Origin: Parvibaculum sp.
GTDB lineage: Bacteria; Pseudomonadota; Alphaproteobacteria; Parvibaculales; Parvibaculaceae
DNA length: 64,000 nt
Direction: 5' to 3'
Assembly: GCF_030694575.1 (NCBI RefSeq)
Contig: NZ_JAUYUS010000112.1
Span: forward strand, 1-64,000
The position numbers and the translations under genes are program-made. Of the stretch, positions 53,470 to 62,440 are shown in pieces (positions within the stretch are counted from its first letter, which is position 1; each line of letters begins with the position of its first letter). The notes beneath the pieces are model-generated. The model was not told the DNA's origin. It ran no database searches and saw only the letters and a list, made by a program, of their open reading frames with translations.

Positions 53470-56400
53470 ATGAACATCTCCAGGTTCTTCATCGACCGCC
53501 CCATCTTCGCCGGCGTGCTGTCGATCATGATCTTTCTCGCGGGTCTGCTCGCCATGCCGAACCTGCCGATCTCGGAATATCCCGACGTCGTGCCGCCTAC
53601 CGTCGTCGTCCGCGCGCAATATCCCGGCGCCAACCCCAAGGTGATCGCGGAGACGGTCGCAACGCCGCTCGAGGAATCGATCAACGGCGTCGAGGACATG
53701 CTCTACATGTCGAGCCAGGCCACGACCGACGGGTTGATGACGCTCACCGTCACCTTCCGCCTCGGCGCCGATGCGGACAAGGCCCAGCAGCTCGTCCAGA
53801 ACCGCGTCTCCCAGGCCGAGCCGCGCCTGCCGGAAGAGGTCCGCCGTCTCGGCGTCACCACGATCAAGAGTTCGCCCGACCTCACCATGGTCGTGCATCT
53901 GATCTCGCCCAATGGCCGCTACGACATGACCTACCTGCGCAACTACGCCGTCCTCAACGTGAAGGACCGGCTCGCGCGGATCGAGGGCGTCGGTCAGGTG
54001 AACCTGTTCGGCTCCGGCGACTATTCCATGCGCGTCTGGCTCGATCCGCAGAAGATCGCCGAGCGCGGCCTCTCCGCCGGCGACGTCGTGCAGGAAATCC
54101 GCTCGCAGAACGTGCAGGCCGCCGCCGGCATCATCGGTGCCTCGCCCTCGTTGCCCGGCGTCGATCTGCAATTGTCGGTGAACGCGCAGGGCCGCCTGCA
54201 GACGGCGGAGGAATTCGGCAACATCATCATCAAGACGGGCGGCGACGGCGAGGTCACGCGCCTGCGCGACGTCGCGCGCATCGAACTCGGCGCAGCGGAA
54301 TATGCGCTCCGCTCGCTCCTCAACAACAAGAGCGCCGTCGCCGTGCCGATCTTCCAGGCGCCCGGCTCCAACGCCATCCGGATTTCCGACAATGTCCGCG
54401 CCACCATGGCGGAACTGAAGGAAAACATGCCGGAGGGCGTCGATTACGAGATCGTCTACGATCCGACGCAGTTCGTGCGCGCCTCCATCAAGGCGGTGAT
54501 CCACACGCTGCTCGAAGCCATCGCACTCGTCGTCATCGTCGTCATCCTCTTCCTCCAGACGTGGCGCGCCTCCATCATCCCGCTGCTCGCGGTGCCCGTC
54601 TCCATTATCGGCACCTTCGCCGTCATGTATCTCTTCGGCTTCTCGATCAACGCGCTCAGCCTGTTCGGGCTGGTGCTCGCCATCGGCATTGTCGTCGACG
54701 ACGCGATCGTCGTGGTCGAGAATGTCGAGCGCAACATCGAGCGCGGTCTTCAGCCCTTGCAGGCGAGCTACCGGGCGATGCGCGAGGTCTCCGGGCCCAT
54801 TATCGCCATCGCGCTCGTCCTCGTCGCGGTCTTCGTGCCGCTCGCCATGATCTCCGGCCTCACCGGGCAATTCTATCGCCAGTTCGCGCTCACCATCGCG
54901 ATCTCGACGGTGATCTCGGCGATCAACTCGCTCACGCTCTCGCCCGCCCTCGCCGCGCTGCTGCTCAAGGGCCACGACGCGCCGAAGGACGCGCTCACGC
55001 GCTTCATGGACCGCTGGCTCGGCTGGCTCTTCCGCGGCTTCAATGCCGTCTTCTCGCGCGGCTCGGAAGCCTATGGCACCGGCATCGCGAAGGTGCTCAC
55101 GCGCAAGACCGCCATGATGGGCGTCTATCTCCTGCTGGTCGGCCTCACCTTCATCGTCTTCCGCGCGGTGCCGGGCGGCTTCGTGCCGGCGCAGGACAAG
55201 CAGTATCTCGTCGGTTTCGCGCAACTGCCGGAAGGGGCCACGCTCGACCGCACGGAGGATGTCATCCGCCGCATGGGCGAGATCGCGCTCGACCAGCCCG
55301 GCGTCATCAACGCCATCCAGTTCCCCGGCCTGTCGATCAACGGCTTCACCAACAGCGCCAATGCCGGCATCGTCCTTCTCGGCCTCGATGCGTTCGACAA
55401 GCGCAAGGATCCCGCGCTCAGCGGCTTCGCCATCGCGGAAGAGCTGAACAGGAAGTTCGGCGATATCCAGGAAGCCTATATCGCCATCTTCCCGCCGCCG
55501 CCCGTGCAGGGCCTCGGCACCATCGGCGGCTTCAAGCTGCAGATCGAAGACCGGGCGGGGGGCGGCTACGACGAGCTCAACTCGGCCGTGCAGGCCTTCC
55601 TTGCCGGTGCCGGGAAGGCGCCGGAACTGACCGGCCTCTTCACCAGCTATCAGGTCAACGTGCCGCAGCTCTATGTCGATCTCGACCGCACGCGCGCGCG
55701 CCAGCTCAACGTGCCCGTGACGAGCGTCTTCGAGACGATGCAGATTTATCTGGGCTCGCTCTATGTGAACGACTTCAACGCCTTCGGCCGTACCTATTCC
55801 GTGCGCGTGCAGGCGGATGCGCAATACCGCGCGCAGCCGGAGGACATCGGCAGGCTTCAGGTGCGCTCGAACTCGGGCGAGATGGTGCCGCTCTCCGCGC
55901 TTGTCCGCGTCGAGCCGAGTTCGGGGCCGGAACGCGCCATGCGCTACAACGGTTTCCTGTCGGCGGATGTGAATGGCGGGGCCGCGCCCGGCTATTCGAC
56001 CGGCGAGGCGCAGGCCGCCGTCGCGCGCATCGCGGCCGAGACGCTGCCCAAGGGCTTCGAATATGAATGGACCGAGCTCACCTATCAGGAAATCCTGGCG
56101 GGCAATTCCGCGATCCTCGTCTTCCCCATTGCGATCTTCCTCGTCTTCCTGGTGCTCGCCGCGCAGTATGAAAGCCTGACGCTGCCGCTCTCGATCATCA
56201 TGATCGTGCCGACGGGTCTTCTCGCCGCGATGACCGGCGTCTGGCTCTCGGCGGGCGACAACAACGTCTTCACGCAGATCGGCCTCATCGTCCTTGTCGG
56301 GTTGTCGGCGAAGAACGCGATCCTGATCGTGGAATTCGCGCGCGAGCTGGAATTCGCGGGGCGCACGCCCGTCGCGGCCGCGCTCGAGGCGAGCCGCCTT

Positions 56401-56670
56401 CGCCTGCGGCCGATCCTGATGACGTCCATCGCCTTCATCATGGGCGTGCTGCCGCTCGCCACATCGTCGGGCGCAGGCTCGGAGATGCGCAACGCGATGG
56501 GCATCGCCGTTCTCTCCGGCATGCTCGGCGTCACGCTTTTCGGCATCTTCCTCACGCCGGTCTTCTACGTGCTGCTCAGGAAGCTCGCCGGCAACAGGAA
56601 GCTGCGCCAGCACGGCGAGGCCATCGACTTCGACGCGCCGGACGGGCATCCCATGCCCGGCCAACATTGA
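53470..56670 (+). CDS. RND multidrug efflux transporter (AcrB/MexF-like, HAE1)
   Basis: The 1066-residue protein has the HAE1 layout of 12 transmembrane helices and two large periplasmic loops. It opens MNISRFFIDRPIFAGVLSIM and has the TM4 proton-relay pair in GIVVDDAIVVVENVERN (D-D) and the TM10 Lys in GLSAKNAILIVEFAREL. GGAGG is seven bases before the ATG. It exports hydrophobic drugs or solvents with the adaptor. Closest in style to MexF/BpeF by eye. Confidence 0.93.
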   Translation: MNISRFFIDRPIFAGVLSIMIFLAGLLAMPNLPISEYPDVVPPTVVVRAQYPGANPKVIAETVATPLEESINGVEDMLYMSSQATTDGLMTLTVTFRLGADADKAQQLVQNRVSQAEPRLPEEVRRLGVTTIKSSPDLTMVVHLISPNGRYDMTYLRNYAVLNVKDRLARIEGVGQVNLFGSGDYSMRVWLDPQKIAERGLSAGDVVQEIRSQNVQAAAGIIGASPSLPGVDLQLSVNAQGRLQTAEEFGNIIIKTGGDGEVTRLRDVARIELGAAEYALRSLLNNKSAVAVPIFQAPGSNAIRISDNVRATMAELKENMPEGVDYEIVYDPTQFVRASIKAVIHTLLEAIALVVIVVILFLQTWRASIIPLLAVPVSIIGTFAVMYLFGFSINALSLFGLVLAIGIVVDDAIVVVENVERNIERGLQPLQASYRAMREVSGPIIAIALVLVAVFVPLAMISGLTGQFYRQFALTIAISTVISAINSLTLSPALAALLLKGHDAPKDALTRFMDRWLGWLFRGFNAVFSRGSEAYGTGIAKVLTRKTAMMGVYLLLVGLTFIVFRAVPGGFVPAQDKQYLVGFAQLPEGATLDRTEDVIRRMGEIALDQPGVINAIQFPGLSINGFTNSANAGIVLLGLDAFDKRKDPALSGFAIAEELNRKFGDIQEAYIAIFPPPPVQGLGTIGGFKLQIEDRAGGGYDELNSAVQAFLAGAGKAPELTGLFTSYQVNVPQLYVDLDRTRARQLNVPVTSVFETMQIYLGSLYVNDFNAFGRTYSVRVQADAQYRAQPEDIGRLQVRSNSGEMVPLSALVRVEPSSGPERAMRYNGFLSADVNGGAAPGYSTGEAQAAVARIAAETLPKGFEYEWTELTYQEILAGNSAILVFPIAIFLVFLVLAAQYESLTLPLSIIMIVPTGLLAAMTGVWLSAGDNNVFTQIGLIVLVGLSAKNAILIVEFARELEFAGRTPVAAALEASRLRLRPILMTSIAFIMGVLPLATSSGAGSEMRNAMGIAVLSGMLGVTLFGIFLTPVFYVLLRKLAGNRKLRQHGEAIDFDAPDGHPMPGQH

Positions 56671-56988
56671 ATGTTTGTCACGCAGATTGGAATCGTTCTT
56701 GAAAATACGGCAGGACATCCCATATCTGTAGCGTCCGCTAATAAAGAGGAAACCTCCTCTCCCTGCCCGGGCGCGATTCCGGGTCAGCGTCCCCCTCCCC
56801 CCGAGGCCCCCATGGACGCTGCTCCGCGCCGGGCAGCAGCCGCCGCGCCGTCTTCATGGCTGATGGCGCGGCGGCGACGGCGGGACTTATGAAAACAATT
56901 CGGTTATAAGCTGCCATTCCCTTACGGAAAGCCGCCCCCACCACATCGGGGCCCCTCCAACAGGCCCCCATCACAGGCGAGTATCCCC
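56671..56988. other. 318-base gap after the RND operon
   Basis: I see no gene here. The gap contains an 11 bp GC-rich hairpin GCCGCCGCGCC / GGCGCGGCGGC (56839-56875, 15-base loop) without a T tract, a possible Rho-independent-like end for the RND operon, and then the untranslated leader of moaB. A 73-codon open frame at 56671 has no ribosome site or family resemblance. Confidence 0.6.
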
Positions 56989-57528
56989 ATGTCCGGCATC
57001 GATACGTCACGCGAGTTCATCCCCCTCAACATCGCTCTTCTCACCGTCTCCGACAGCCGCACGCCGGAGACCGATGCATCGGGGGACGTGCTCGCCGAGC
57101 GCATCGGAAAGGCCGGACACAATATCGCCGCGCGGCAGATCGTTTCCGACGACATCGTGCTCATCCGCAGGCTGCTCAAGCAGTGGATCGCCGACAGCCG
57201 GATCGACGTCGTCATCTCGACAGGCGGCACCGGCCTCACCGGCCGCGACGTGACGCCGGAAGCCTTCAAGTCCGTCTACGACAAGGAGATCGAAGGCTTC
57301 GCGGCCGTCTTCCACCGCATCAGCTACGACAAGATCGGCACCTCGACCATCCAGTCGCGCGCGACCGCCGGCGTCGCCGACGGCACCTACCTCTTCGCGC
57401 TGCCGGGCTCGCCGGGCGCCTGCAAGGACGGCTGGGACGAAATCCTCGTCCACCAGCTCGACCACCGCTTCCGCCCCTGCAACTTCGTCGAGATCATGCC
57501 CCGCCTCGCCGAGCACAAGCGGAAGTAG
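56989..57528 (+). CDS. moaB: Molybdenum cofactor biosynthesis protein B
   Basis: The 179-residue protein has the MPT-binding fold motifs IALLTVSDSRTPETDASGDV, DVVISTGGTGLTGRDVTPEA and YLFALPGSPGACKDGWDEIL. MoaB/MogA proteins bind molybdopterin and activate it by adenylation, as MogA does in enterobacteria. It is 179 residues, normal for MoaB. No other mo genes are adjacent. It converges with the alcohol dehydrogenase gene. Confidence 0.93.
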   Translation: MSGIDTSREFIPLNIALLTVSDSRTPETDASGDVLAERIGKAGHNIAARQIVSDDIVLIRRLLKQWIADSRIDVVISTGGTGLTGRDVTPEAFKSVYDKEIEGFAAVFHRISYDKIGTSTIQSRATAGVADGTYLFALPGSPGACKDGWDEILVHQLDHRFRPCNFVEIMPRLAEHKRK

Positions 57529-57532
57529 GCGA

Positions 57533-58672
57533 TCAGCCGGCGACTGCCTCCTCGAAGAGGCGGACATAGTCGTCGCTATTGGCGGCGCGGGGATTGGTGA
57601 AGGTGCAGACGTCCCGGGCCGCATGTTCGGCGAGATAGTCGATCATGTCGCCGGTCACGCCCATGGCGCCGAGATTCGCGGGCAGACCCAGACGAATATT
57701 CAGCGCGGTAATCTCCTCGGAAACATCGGCGCCGCCGGGCAAGCCCATCGACGTCGCGATACGCTCCAGCGCCGGTCCGATCTGTGCGTGATTGAAGCGC
57801 AGCACCGTCGGCAGGCAGACCGCATTGAGCGTCCCGTGATGGAGGCGCAGTCCCGGCAGCGCCCCGCATGCATGGCTCATCGAATGCACGGCGCCGAGCC
57901 CCTTGGTGAAGGCCATCGCGCCTTCGGTCGACGCCATCATCATGTTCCAGCGGGCATCCTTGTCGGCCCCGTCCGCCACCGCACGCTCAAGAAATCCCTG
58001 TCCAAGCGCACGCCGGATGCCGTCGAGGCCCACGGCGTCGGCCGGCGGATTGACCTGGCGCGAACAGACGGCCTCGATGCAATGGACGACCGCATCCATG
58101 CCGGTCGCGGCGGTCAGCAGCGGCGGCAGGCCGAGCGTCAGATCGGGATCGCAAATGGCGATGCGGGGCACCAGATGCTTGCTTGCCAGGATGAGCTTTT
58201 TGCCGTTCGACATGATGACGACGGCGCCGGTCGAAACTTCGCTTCCCGTCCCCGCCGTGGTCGGCACGGCGATCAGCGGCGCGACCGCGCCGATCTTCTG
58301 CGCGCCGCCGCGTCCGGCGGTGAAGTCGATCAGATTTCCTTCATGCGTGACCGCGAGCGCCACCGCCTTGCCGAGGTCCATCGACGAACCGCCACCGACG
58401 GCAACGATCCCGTCGCAACCCGCCTCGCGGTAAACCCCGGCGGCGGCCAGAACGGCCTCTTCGGTCGGGTTCTCCGGCGTATCGTGGAAGATGGTCAGGG
58501 CGAGTTCGTTCGAGAGCGCGCCGCGCACCCGGTCGACGATGCCGGCGCGGACGAGCCCCATATCGGTGCAGATCAGCGGGCGCGAGATGCCGTTCGACTT
58601 CAACGCAGCCCCAAGCTGCGCCAGTGCGCCGTGATCGAATATGGCCGTCGTGCAGAATGTCAGCGTTGCCAC
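57533..58672 (-). CDS. Iron-containing alcohol dehydrogenase
   Basis: The 379-residue group III dehydrogenase has the NAD-binding GGGSSMDLGKAVAL, PTTAGTGSEVSTGAV, and metal ligands in GMDAVVHCIEAV (Asp, His), HSMSHACGALPG and LHHGTLNAVCLP (His). Such enzymes act on alcohols or aldehydes, including maleylacetate and lactaldehyde; the substrate is not determined. It is followed on the - strand by moaB's converging stop four bases away. Confidence 0.9.
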   Translation of the reverse strand: MATLTFCTTAIFDHGALAQLGAALKSNGISRPLICTDMGLVRAGIVDRVRGALSNELALTIFHDTPENPTEEAVLAAAGVYREAGCDGIVAVGGGSSMDLGKAVALAVTHEGNLIDFTAGRGGAQKIGAVAPLIAVPTTAGTGSEVSTGAVVIMSNGKKLILASKHLVPRIAICDPDLTLGLPPLLTAATGMDAVVHCIEAVCSRQVNPPADAVGLDGIRRALGQGFLERAVADGADKDARWNMMMASTEGAMAFTKGLGAVHSMSHACGALPGLRLHHGTLNAVCLPTVLRFNHAQIGPALERIATSMGLPGGADVSEEITALNIRLGLPANLGAMGVTGDMIDYLAEHAARDVCTFTNPRAANSDDYVRLFEEAVAG

Positions 58673-58691
58673 CGAATATCCCCTTTTCGTT

Positions 58692-58943
58692 TCAATACGG
58701 GTGTTCGCTTGTCGGCCAGTCCTGCGCGAGCGCGGTGTCCGAATGGTCGAAGCGCGCCAGGAAGAGCCGCCACAGCATTTCGTCCGGCCCCTCGTCCAGG
58801 AGCTTCAGCCTCAACCGCAGCGACGGGCGCGTGAGTTCGCCCTCGCGGAACCGTTCGATCAGGTCGATAAATTGCATCGCCTGTTCGCGCGACAGCTGTA
58901 CGGATTGAATTGCACTCATCGGCTCAACACCCGCAGCCGCCAT
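58692..58943 (-). CDS. Small hypothetical protein downstream of the COG0523 GTPase
   Basis: The 83-residue product is mostly helical and acidic/hydrophobic (QAMQFIDLIERFREGELTRP, LKLLDEGPDEMLWRLFLARF). Its ATG at 58943 overlaps the GTPase stop (TGATG), so it is translationally coupled; a later ATG at 58919 is possible. It may be a partner of the zinc-responsive GTPase, but no motif supports this. Confidence 0.6.
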   Translation of the reverse strand: MAAAGVEPMSAIQSVQLSREQAMQFIDLIERFREGELTRPSLRLRLKLLDEGPDEMLWRLFLARFDHSDTALAQDWPTSEHPY

Positions 58944-60160
58944 CAGGCCGCCGCGTCGCTGCGCCATTCGGGGAAGGGATCGGGCAGGCGGTCCCACGAC
59001 TTGAAGTCGAATTTCGGTTTTTCATCCGAGCCGAGCAGGCAGGCATCGAGTTCGGCCCTTATCCAGGCCTCGTCCATGTCGCGGCCGATAAAGACCATCT
59101 CCTGCCGGCGGTCGCCCCAGACCTCGTGCCAGTTCCGGTCCAGATGCGCGCGCCATTCCGGATTTTCAGGCCAGCGTTCGCGCGGCAGCGCGTCCCACCA
59201 GAAGCCGATCGCCTCGTTGCGGACAAGCGCGCCCGCCTGGCTCATCTCGCCGACCCAGTGCGGCCGCGTCGCCAGCCAGAAATGCCCCTTGGCGCGAATG
59301 ACGCCGGGCCAGTTCGCATTCAGGAACCTGTGAAACTTTGCGGGATGGAACGGCCGTCTTGCGCGATAGACGAAGCTCCTGATGCCGTATTCCTCGCTCT
59401 CCGGCGTGTGGTCGGCGAAACCGAAGAGTTCCTTGTACCAGAGCGGATGTTGCTGCGCCTTTTCGAAGTCGAAAAGCCCGGTGTCGAGAATGCGGGCGAG
59501 CGGCGCGCGTGCGAAATTCGTCTCGACGATCTCCGCATCGGCATTGAGCGCGCGGATGATGCTGCGCGCCAGTTCCAGGTCCCGGGGCGTCGAGGCATCG
59601 ACCTTGTTCAGCACGATCACATTGGCGAATTCGATCTGTTCGACCAGCAGGTTGACCAGCGAGCGGTTGTCGTCTTCGCCGAGGCTTTCGCCGCGGTCGC
59701 GCAGGAAATCGGCCGAGGCGTAATCCTTGAGCAGGTTCGCCGCATCGACCACCGTCACCATCGTGTCGAGCCGCGCGACGTCGCCGAGGCTTTCGCCCGC
59801 CTCGTCGCGGAAGTCGAACGTCGCCGCCACCGGCAGCGGTTCCGAAATCCCGGTCGACTCGATCACCAGATAGTCGAAGCGGCCCGCTTCCGAGAGCGCG
59901 CGCACTTCCTTCAACAGGTCGTCGCGCAGCGTGCAGCAGATGCAGCCATTGGTCATTTCCACAAGCTGCTCTTCCGAGCGCGTGAAGGCCGCGTCGCCGG
60001 CGCGCACGAGGTCGGCGTCGATATTGACCTCGCTCATGTCGTTGACGATGACCGCCACGCGACGGCCCTCGCGATTGTTCAATATGTGGTTGAGCAGCGT
60101 CGTCTTGCCCGCGCCGAGAAAGCCGGACAGGACGGTGACGGGAAGTTTCCGCTCGGACAT
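58943..60160 (-). CDS. COG0523 (CobW-type) zinc-responsive GTPase
   Basis: The 405-residue protein has the P-loop [16 protein letters not shown], the metal-binding [12 protein letters not shown] (C-x-C-C) and NKVD. The C-terminal CobW domain contains [17 protein letters not shown]0523 proteins act as metallochaperones, and those behind Zur boxes help during zinc starvation (ZigA/YeiR types). The start is placed at ATG 60160 with GAGAG upstream; an ATG at 60208 falls inside the Zur palindrome and is rejected. Confidence 0.9.
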   Translation of the reverse strand: MSERKLPVTVLSGFLGAGKTTLLNHILNNREGRRVAVIVNDMSEVNIDADLVRAGDAAFTRSEEQLVEMTNGCICCTLRDDLLKEVRALSEAGRFDYLVIESTGISEPLPVAATFDFRDEAGESLGDVARLDTMVTVVDAANLLKDYASADFLRDRGESLGEDDNRSLVNLLVEQIEFANVIVLNKVDASTPRDLELARSIIRALNADAEIVETNFARAPLARILDTGLFDFEKAQQHPLWYKELFGFADHTPESEEYGIRSFVYRARRPFHPAKFHRFLNANWPGVIRAKGHFWLATRPHWVGEMSQAGALVRNEAIGFWWDALPRERWPENPEWRAHLDRNWHEVWGDRRQEMVFIGRDMDEAWIRAELDACLLGSDEKPKFDFKSWDRLPDPFPEWRSDAAA

Positions 60161-60187
60161 GGAACGCATCTCTCGGCCCCGGATTAC

Positions 60188-60207
60188 TGTTATGTTATAA
60201 CATAACA
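60188..60207 (-). promoter_or_regulatory. Zur-type box ahead of the COG0523 GTPase
   Basis: TGTTATGTTATAACATAACA is a perfect 20 bp palindrome of the Zur type (GTTATR-like arms around a TATA core). It is 28 bases upstream of the GTPase start and 119 bases upstream of divergent mscL, so it most likely represses the GTPase when zinc is replete. Confidence 0.85.
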
Positions 60208-60217
60208 ATTAATATGA

Positions 60218-60754
<537 letters not shown>

Positions 60755-60761
60755 GCCCTTT

Positions 60762-61379
60762 TCATCCTGAAGGGGTCGAGGTCTTGCGCTTCCATTTCGC
60801 GTAATCCGCGCCCGTGTCGATGTCCGGCAAGCTCTCCAGCATCGCCACGCTCATGCTCTGCCTACGGACATTCGCCACCGTGTCCGCCAGCGCATGTTCG
60901 CTCGACCAGCGCACGCCCTCGAAAATGTCATGTATGCGCGGCCGCCGCTTCAGGCCCACCAGCCAGTAGCCGCCATCCTCCGCCGGGCCGAACACCGCAT
61001 CGTGCTGCCCCAGCGCCGCGAAAGCCGCCGCCACATGTTCCGCGCCGATGCCCGGAATATCCGCGCCGACAATCACCACGGGGCCCGGCGGCAGGTCGCG
61101 GAAAAGCCGTCCCATGCGGTGGCCGAGATCGCCCGGCCCCTGCGCGATGCGCGGAATGCCCTCCGGCCAGATGCCCTTCTCATGCACCGCCCGGTCCGGC
61201 GCCAGCGCCAGCACGGTCCGCCAGCGCGGATCGCCGCCGACGCGCCGGATCAGCCCCGCGCTCGCCCCGCGAAAGAACCGCAGTGCCTCGACGCCGCCAA
61301 TATCCCGCGCCAGCCGCGTCTTCACACGGCCGATCAGCGGCGTCTTCGCCATGATGACGAGTTGCGGATCGAGGGACAT
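60762..61379 (-). CDS. TIGR04282-type transferase (DUF2064)
   Basis: The 205-residue protein opens LVIMAKTPLIGRVKTRLARD and has VVIVGADIPGIGAEHVAAAF and FGPAEDGGYWLVGL, the nucleotidyltransferase-like pattern of TIGR04282. It is often paired with TIGR04283 enzymes and a radical SAM protein in arsenosugar or related pathways. The partner gene lies upstream on the same strand, separated by repeat elements. Confidence 0.85.
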   Translation of the reverse strand: MSLDPQLVIMAKTPLIGRVKTRLARDIGGVEALRFFRGASAGLIRRVGGDPRWRTVLALAPDRAVHEKGIWPEGIPRIAQGPGDLGHRMGRLFRDLPPGPVVIVGADIPGIGAEHVAAAFAALGQHDAVFGPAEDGGYWLVGLKRRPRIHDIFEGVRWSSEHALADTVANVRRQSMSVAMLESLPDIDTGADYAKWKRKTSTPSG

Positions 61380-61403
61380 GAGGTTGGAGACTTCCGTTTT
61401 TTC

Positions 61404-61430
61404 TTCCCACCCTCCCCCTGTGGGAGGGTC
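61404..61430. repeat. Inverted partner of the dispersed repeat
   Basis: TTCCCACCCTCCCCCTGTGG-GAGGGTC is the exact reverse complement of 61552-61578 (27 of 27 bases). The pair brackets about 120 bases between the TIGR04282 and TIGR04283 genes. Confidence 0.85.
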
Positions 61431-61528
61431 GACAAAATTCGAGCGGGACGCGAAGAATTTTTCGGGGAGGGGATGCAGCGGAAAATGTGAAAAATGACGG
61501 CCGATATAGCCGCGATGTCCCTACCCCT

Positions 61529-61578
61529 CCCCAAACGGCTTGCAGCCGTTTGACCCTCCCACAGGGGGAGGGTGGGAA
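61529..61578. repeat. Dispersed ~50 bp double-hairpin repeat, copy 2
   Basis: The first 32 bases are identical to 3209-3240, including the hairpin AAACGGCT-TGC-AGCCGTTT. The second part ends GGGGGAGGGTGGGAA and pairs with 61404-61430. Confidence 0.85.
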
Positions 61579-61597
61579 ATCAAGAAAGCCGTCTCCC

Positions 61598-62305
61598 TCA
61601 CCCGTACATCCGCGCAATCACCCTTGGCGGCACGTGCAGATAATAAAGAGCGAGGCAGAAGAGATTGCGGAAGGAGCGCGCGACGAAGCCTTCCTTCAGG
61701 TAGCGCGCCGGGCTCGTCACGGCGAGCGTCCGCATCATGACGAGGCGGCGGCGCGGAATGCGGCGGACGAGATCGACATCCTCCATCAGCGGCAGATCGC
61801 GGAAGCCGCCCACGCGGTCATAGAGCCTGCGGTTCACCAGCAAGCCCTGGTCGCCGTAAGGCAGCCTGAACAAAAAGCAGCGCAGCCCCACCATCCGCTC
61901 GATGAAGCGCGCCCAGCCGGAAAAATCGTCCAGTGCGAAGCGGAACGCCGCCGCCATCTCGTGGTCGCGGAAGCGTCCGCTCTCGATCTGTTCGAAGAAC
62001 TTCTCGACTTCGGAAACCCAGCCGGGTTCCAGCACCGTGTCGGCATGGAGAAAGAGCAGCCAGTTGCCGCGCGCCGTCTTCGCGCCCGCCATGAGCTGCG
62101 TGCCCCGGCCGCGCTCGGCCTTGATGAGCTTCGCCCCCGCGGCCTCGACGATCTCCAGCGTCTCGTCGCTGGAGCCGCCATCGACCACGATCACTTCCTG
62201 CACCAGTCCGCGCACCGCCGCCGGCACCAGCGGCGCCAGCGTCCGGGTCAGGGTCTCTTCGGCATTCAGCGTGGGAATGATGACGCTCAACATGGCGCGC
62301 ATCAT
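61598..62305 (-). CDS. TIGR04283-type glycosyltransferase (arsenosugar-pathway-like)
   Basis: The 235-residue GT2-fold protein has LSVIIPTLNAEETLTRTLAP, VIVVDGGSSDETLEIVE, LLFLHADTVLEPGW and GYGDQG-like LPYGDQGLLVNRRLYDRVGG with MEDVDLVRR. TIGR04283 enzymes belong to arsenosugar biosynthesis or related pathways with a radical SAM partner. The start is at 62305 or, four codons later, ATG 62293; neither has a clear ribosome site. Confidence 0.85.
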   Translation of the reverse strand: MMRAMLSVIIPTLNAEETLTRTLAPLVPAAVRGLVQEVIVVDGGSSDETLEIVEAAGAKLIKAERGRGTQLMAGAKTARGNWLLFLHADTVLEPGWVSEVEKFFEQIESGRFRDHEMAAAFRFALDDFSGWARFIERMVGLRCFLFRLPYGDQGLLVNRRLYDRVGGFRDLPLMEDVDLVRRIPRRRLVMMRTLAVTSPARYLKEGFVARSFRNLFCLALYYLHVPPRVIARMYG

Positions 62306-62367
62306 AGCGATCCAAAGGTTTTAGCCAACTGACGGCGCGGCCATTCCCGTGGAGAAAGCGCCTCTCC

Positions 62368-62389
62368 TTCCCGCCCTCCCCCTGTGGGG
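62368..62389. repeat. Partial copy of the dispersed G/C-rich repeat
   Basis: TTCCCGCCCTCCCCCTGTGG-G matches 61404-61424 at 20 of 21 bases. It lies just upstream of the SOS-like box. Confidence 0.6.
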
Positions 62390-62401
62390 GTGAAGAACAA
62401 T

Positions 62402-62433
62402 GTTCTTGTTATGTTCTCATGCTGCGCTATACT
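62402..62433 (+). promoter_or_regulatory. Promoter overlapped by GTTC-N7-GTTC (LexA-type) box
   Basis: GTTC (62402-62405), seven bases, GTTC (62413-62416) matches the alphaproteobacterial SOS box. It covers TTGTTA (62406-62411), which with TATACT (62428-62433, 16-base spacer) forms a promoter. A palindrome AAGAACA-A-TGTTCTT (62393-62407) overlaps it. The next gene would be read from a nearly leaderless transcript. Confidence 0.7.
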
Positions 62434-62440
62434 CAATTCC

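Noticed and set aside
53305-56718. 1137-codon open frame antisense to the RND transporter
   Set aside because: It is an Arg/Asp/His-rich shadow of the RND gene with no recognisable domain.
58943-60208. Longer start of the COG0523 GTPase at 60208
   Set aside because: The extra codons lie inside the Zur palindrome, which would then be transcribed coding sequence; ATG 60160 with GAGAG upstream is preferred.
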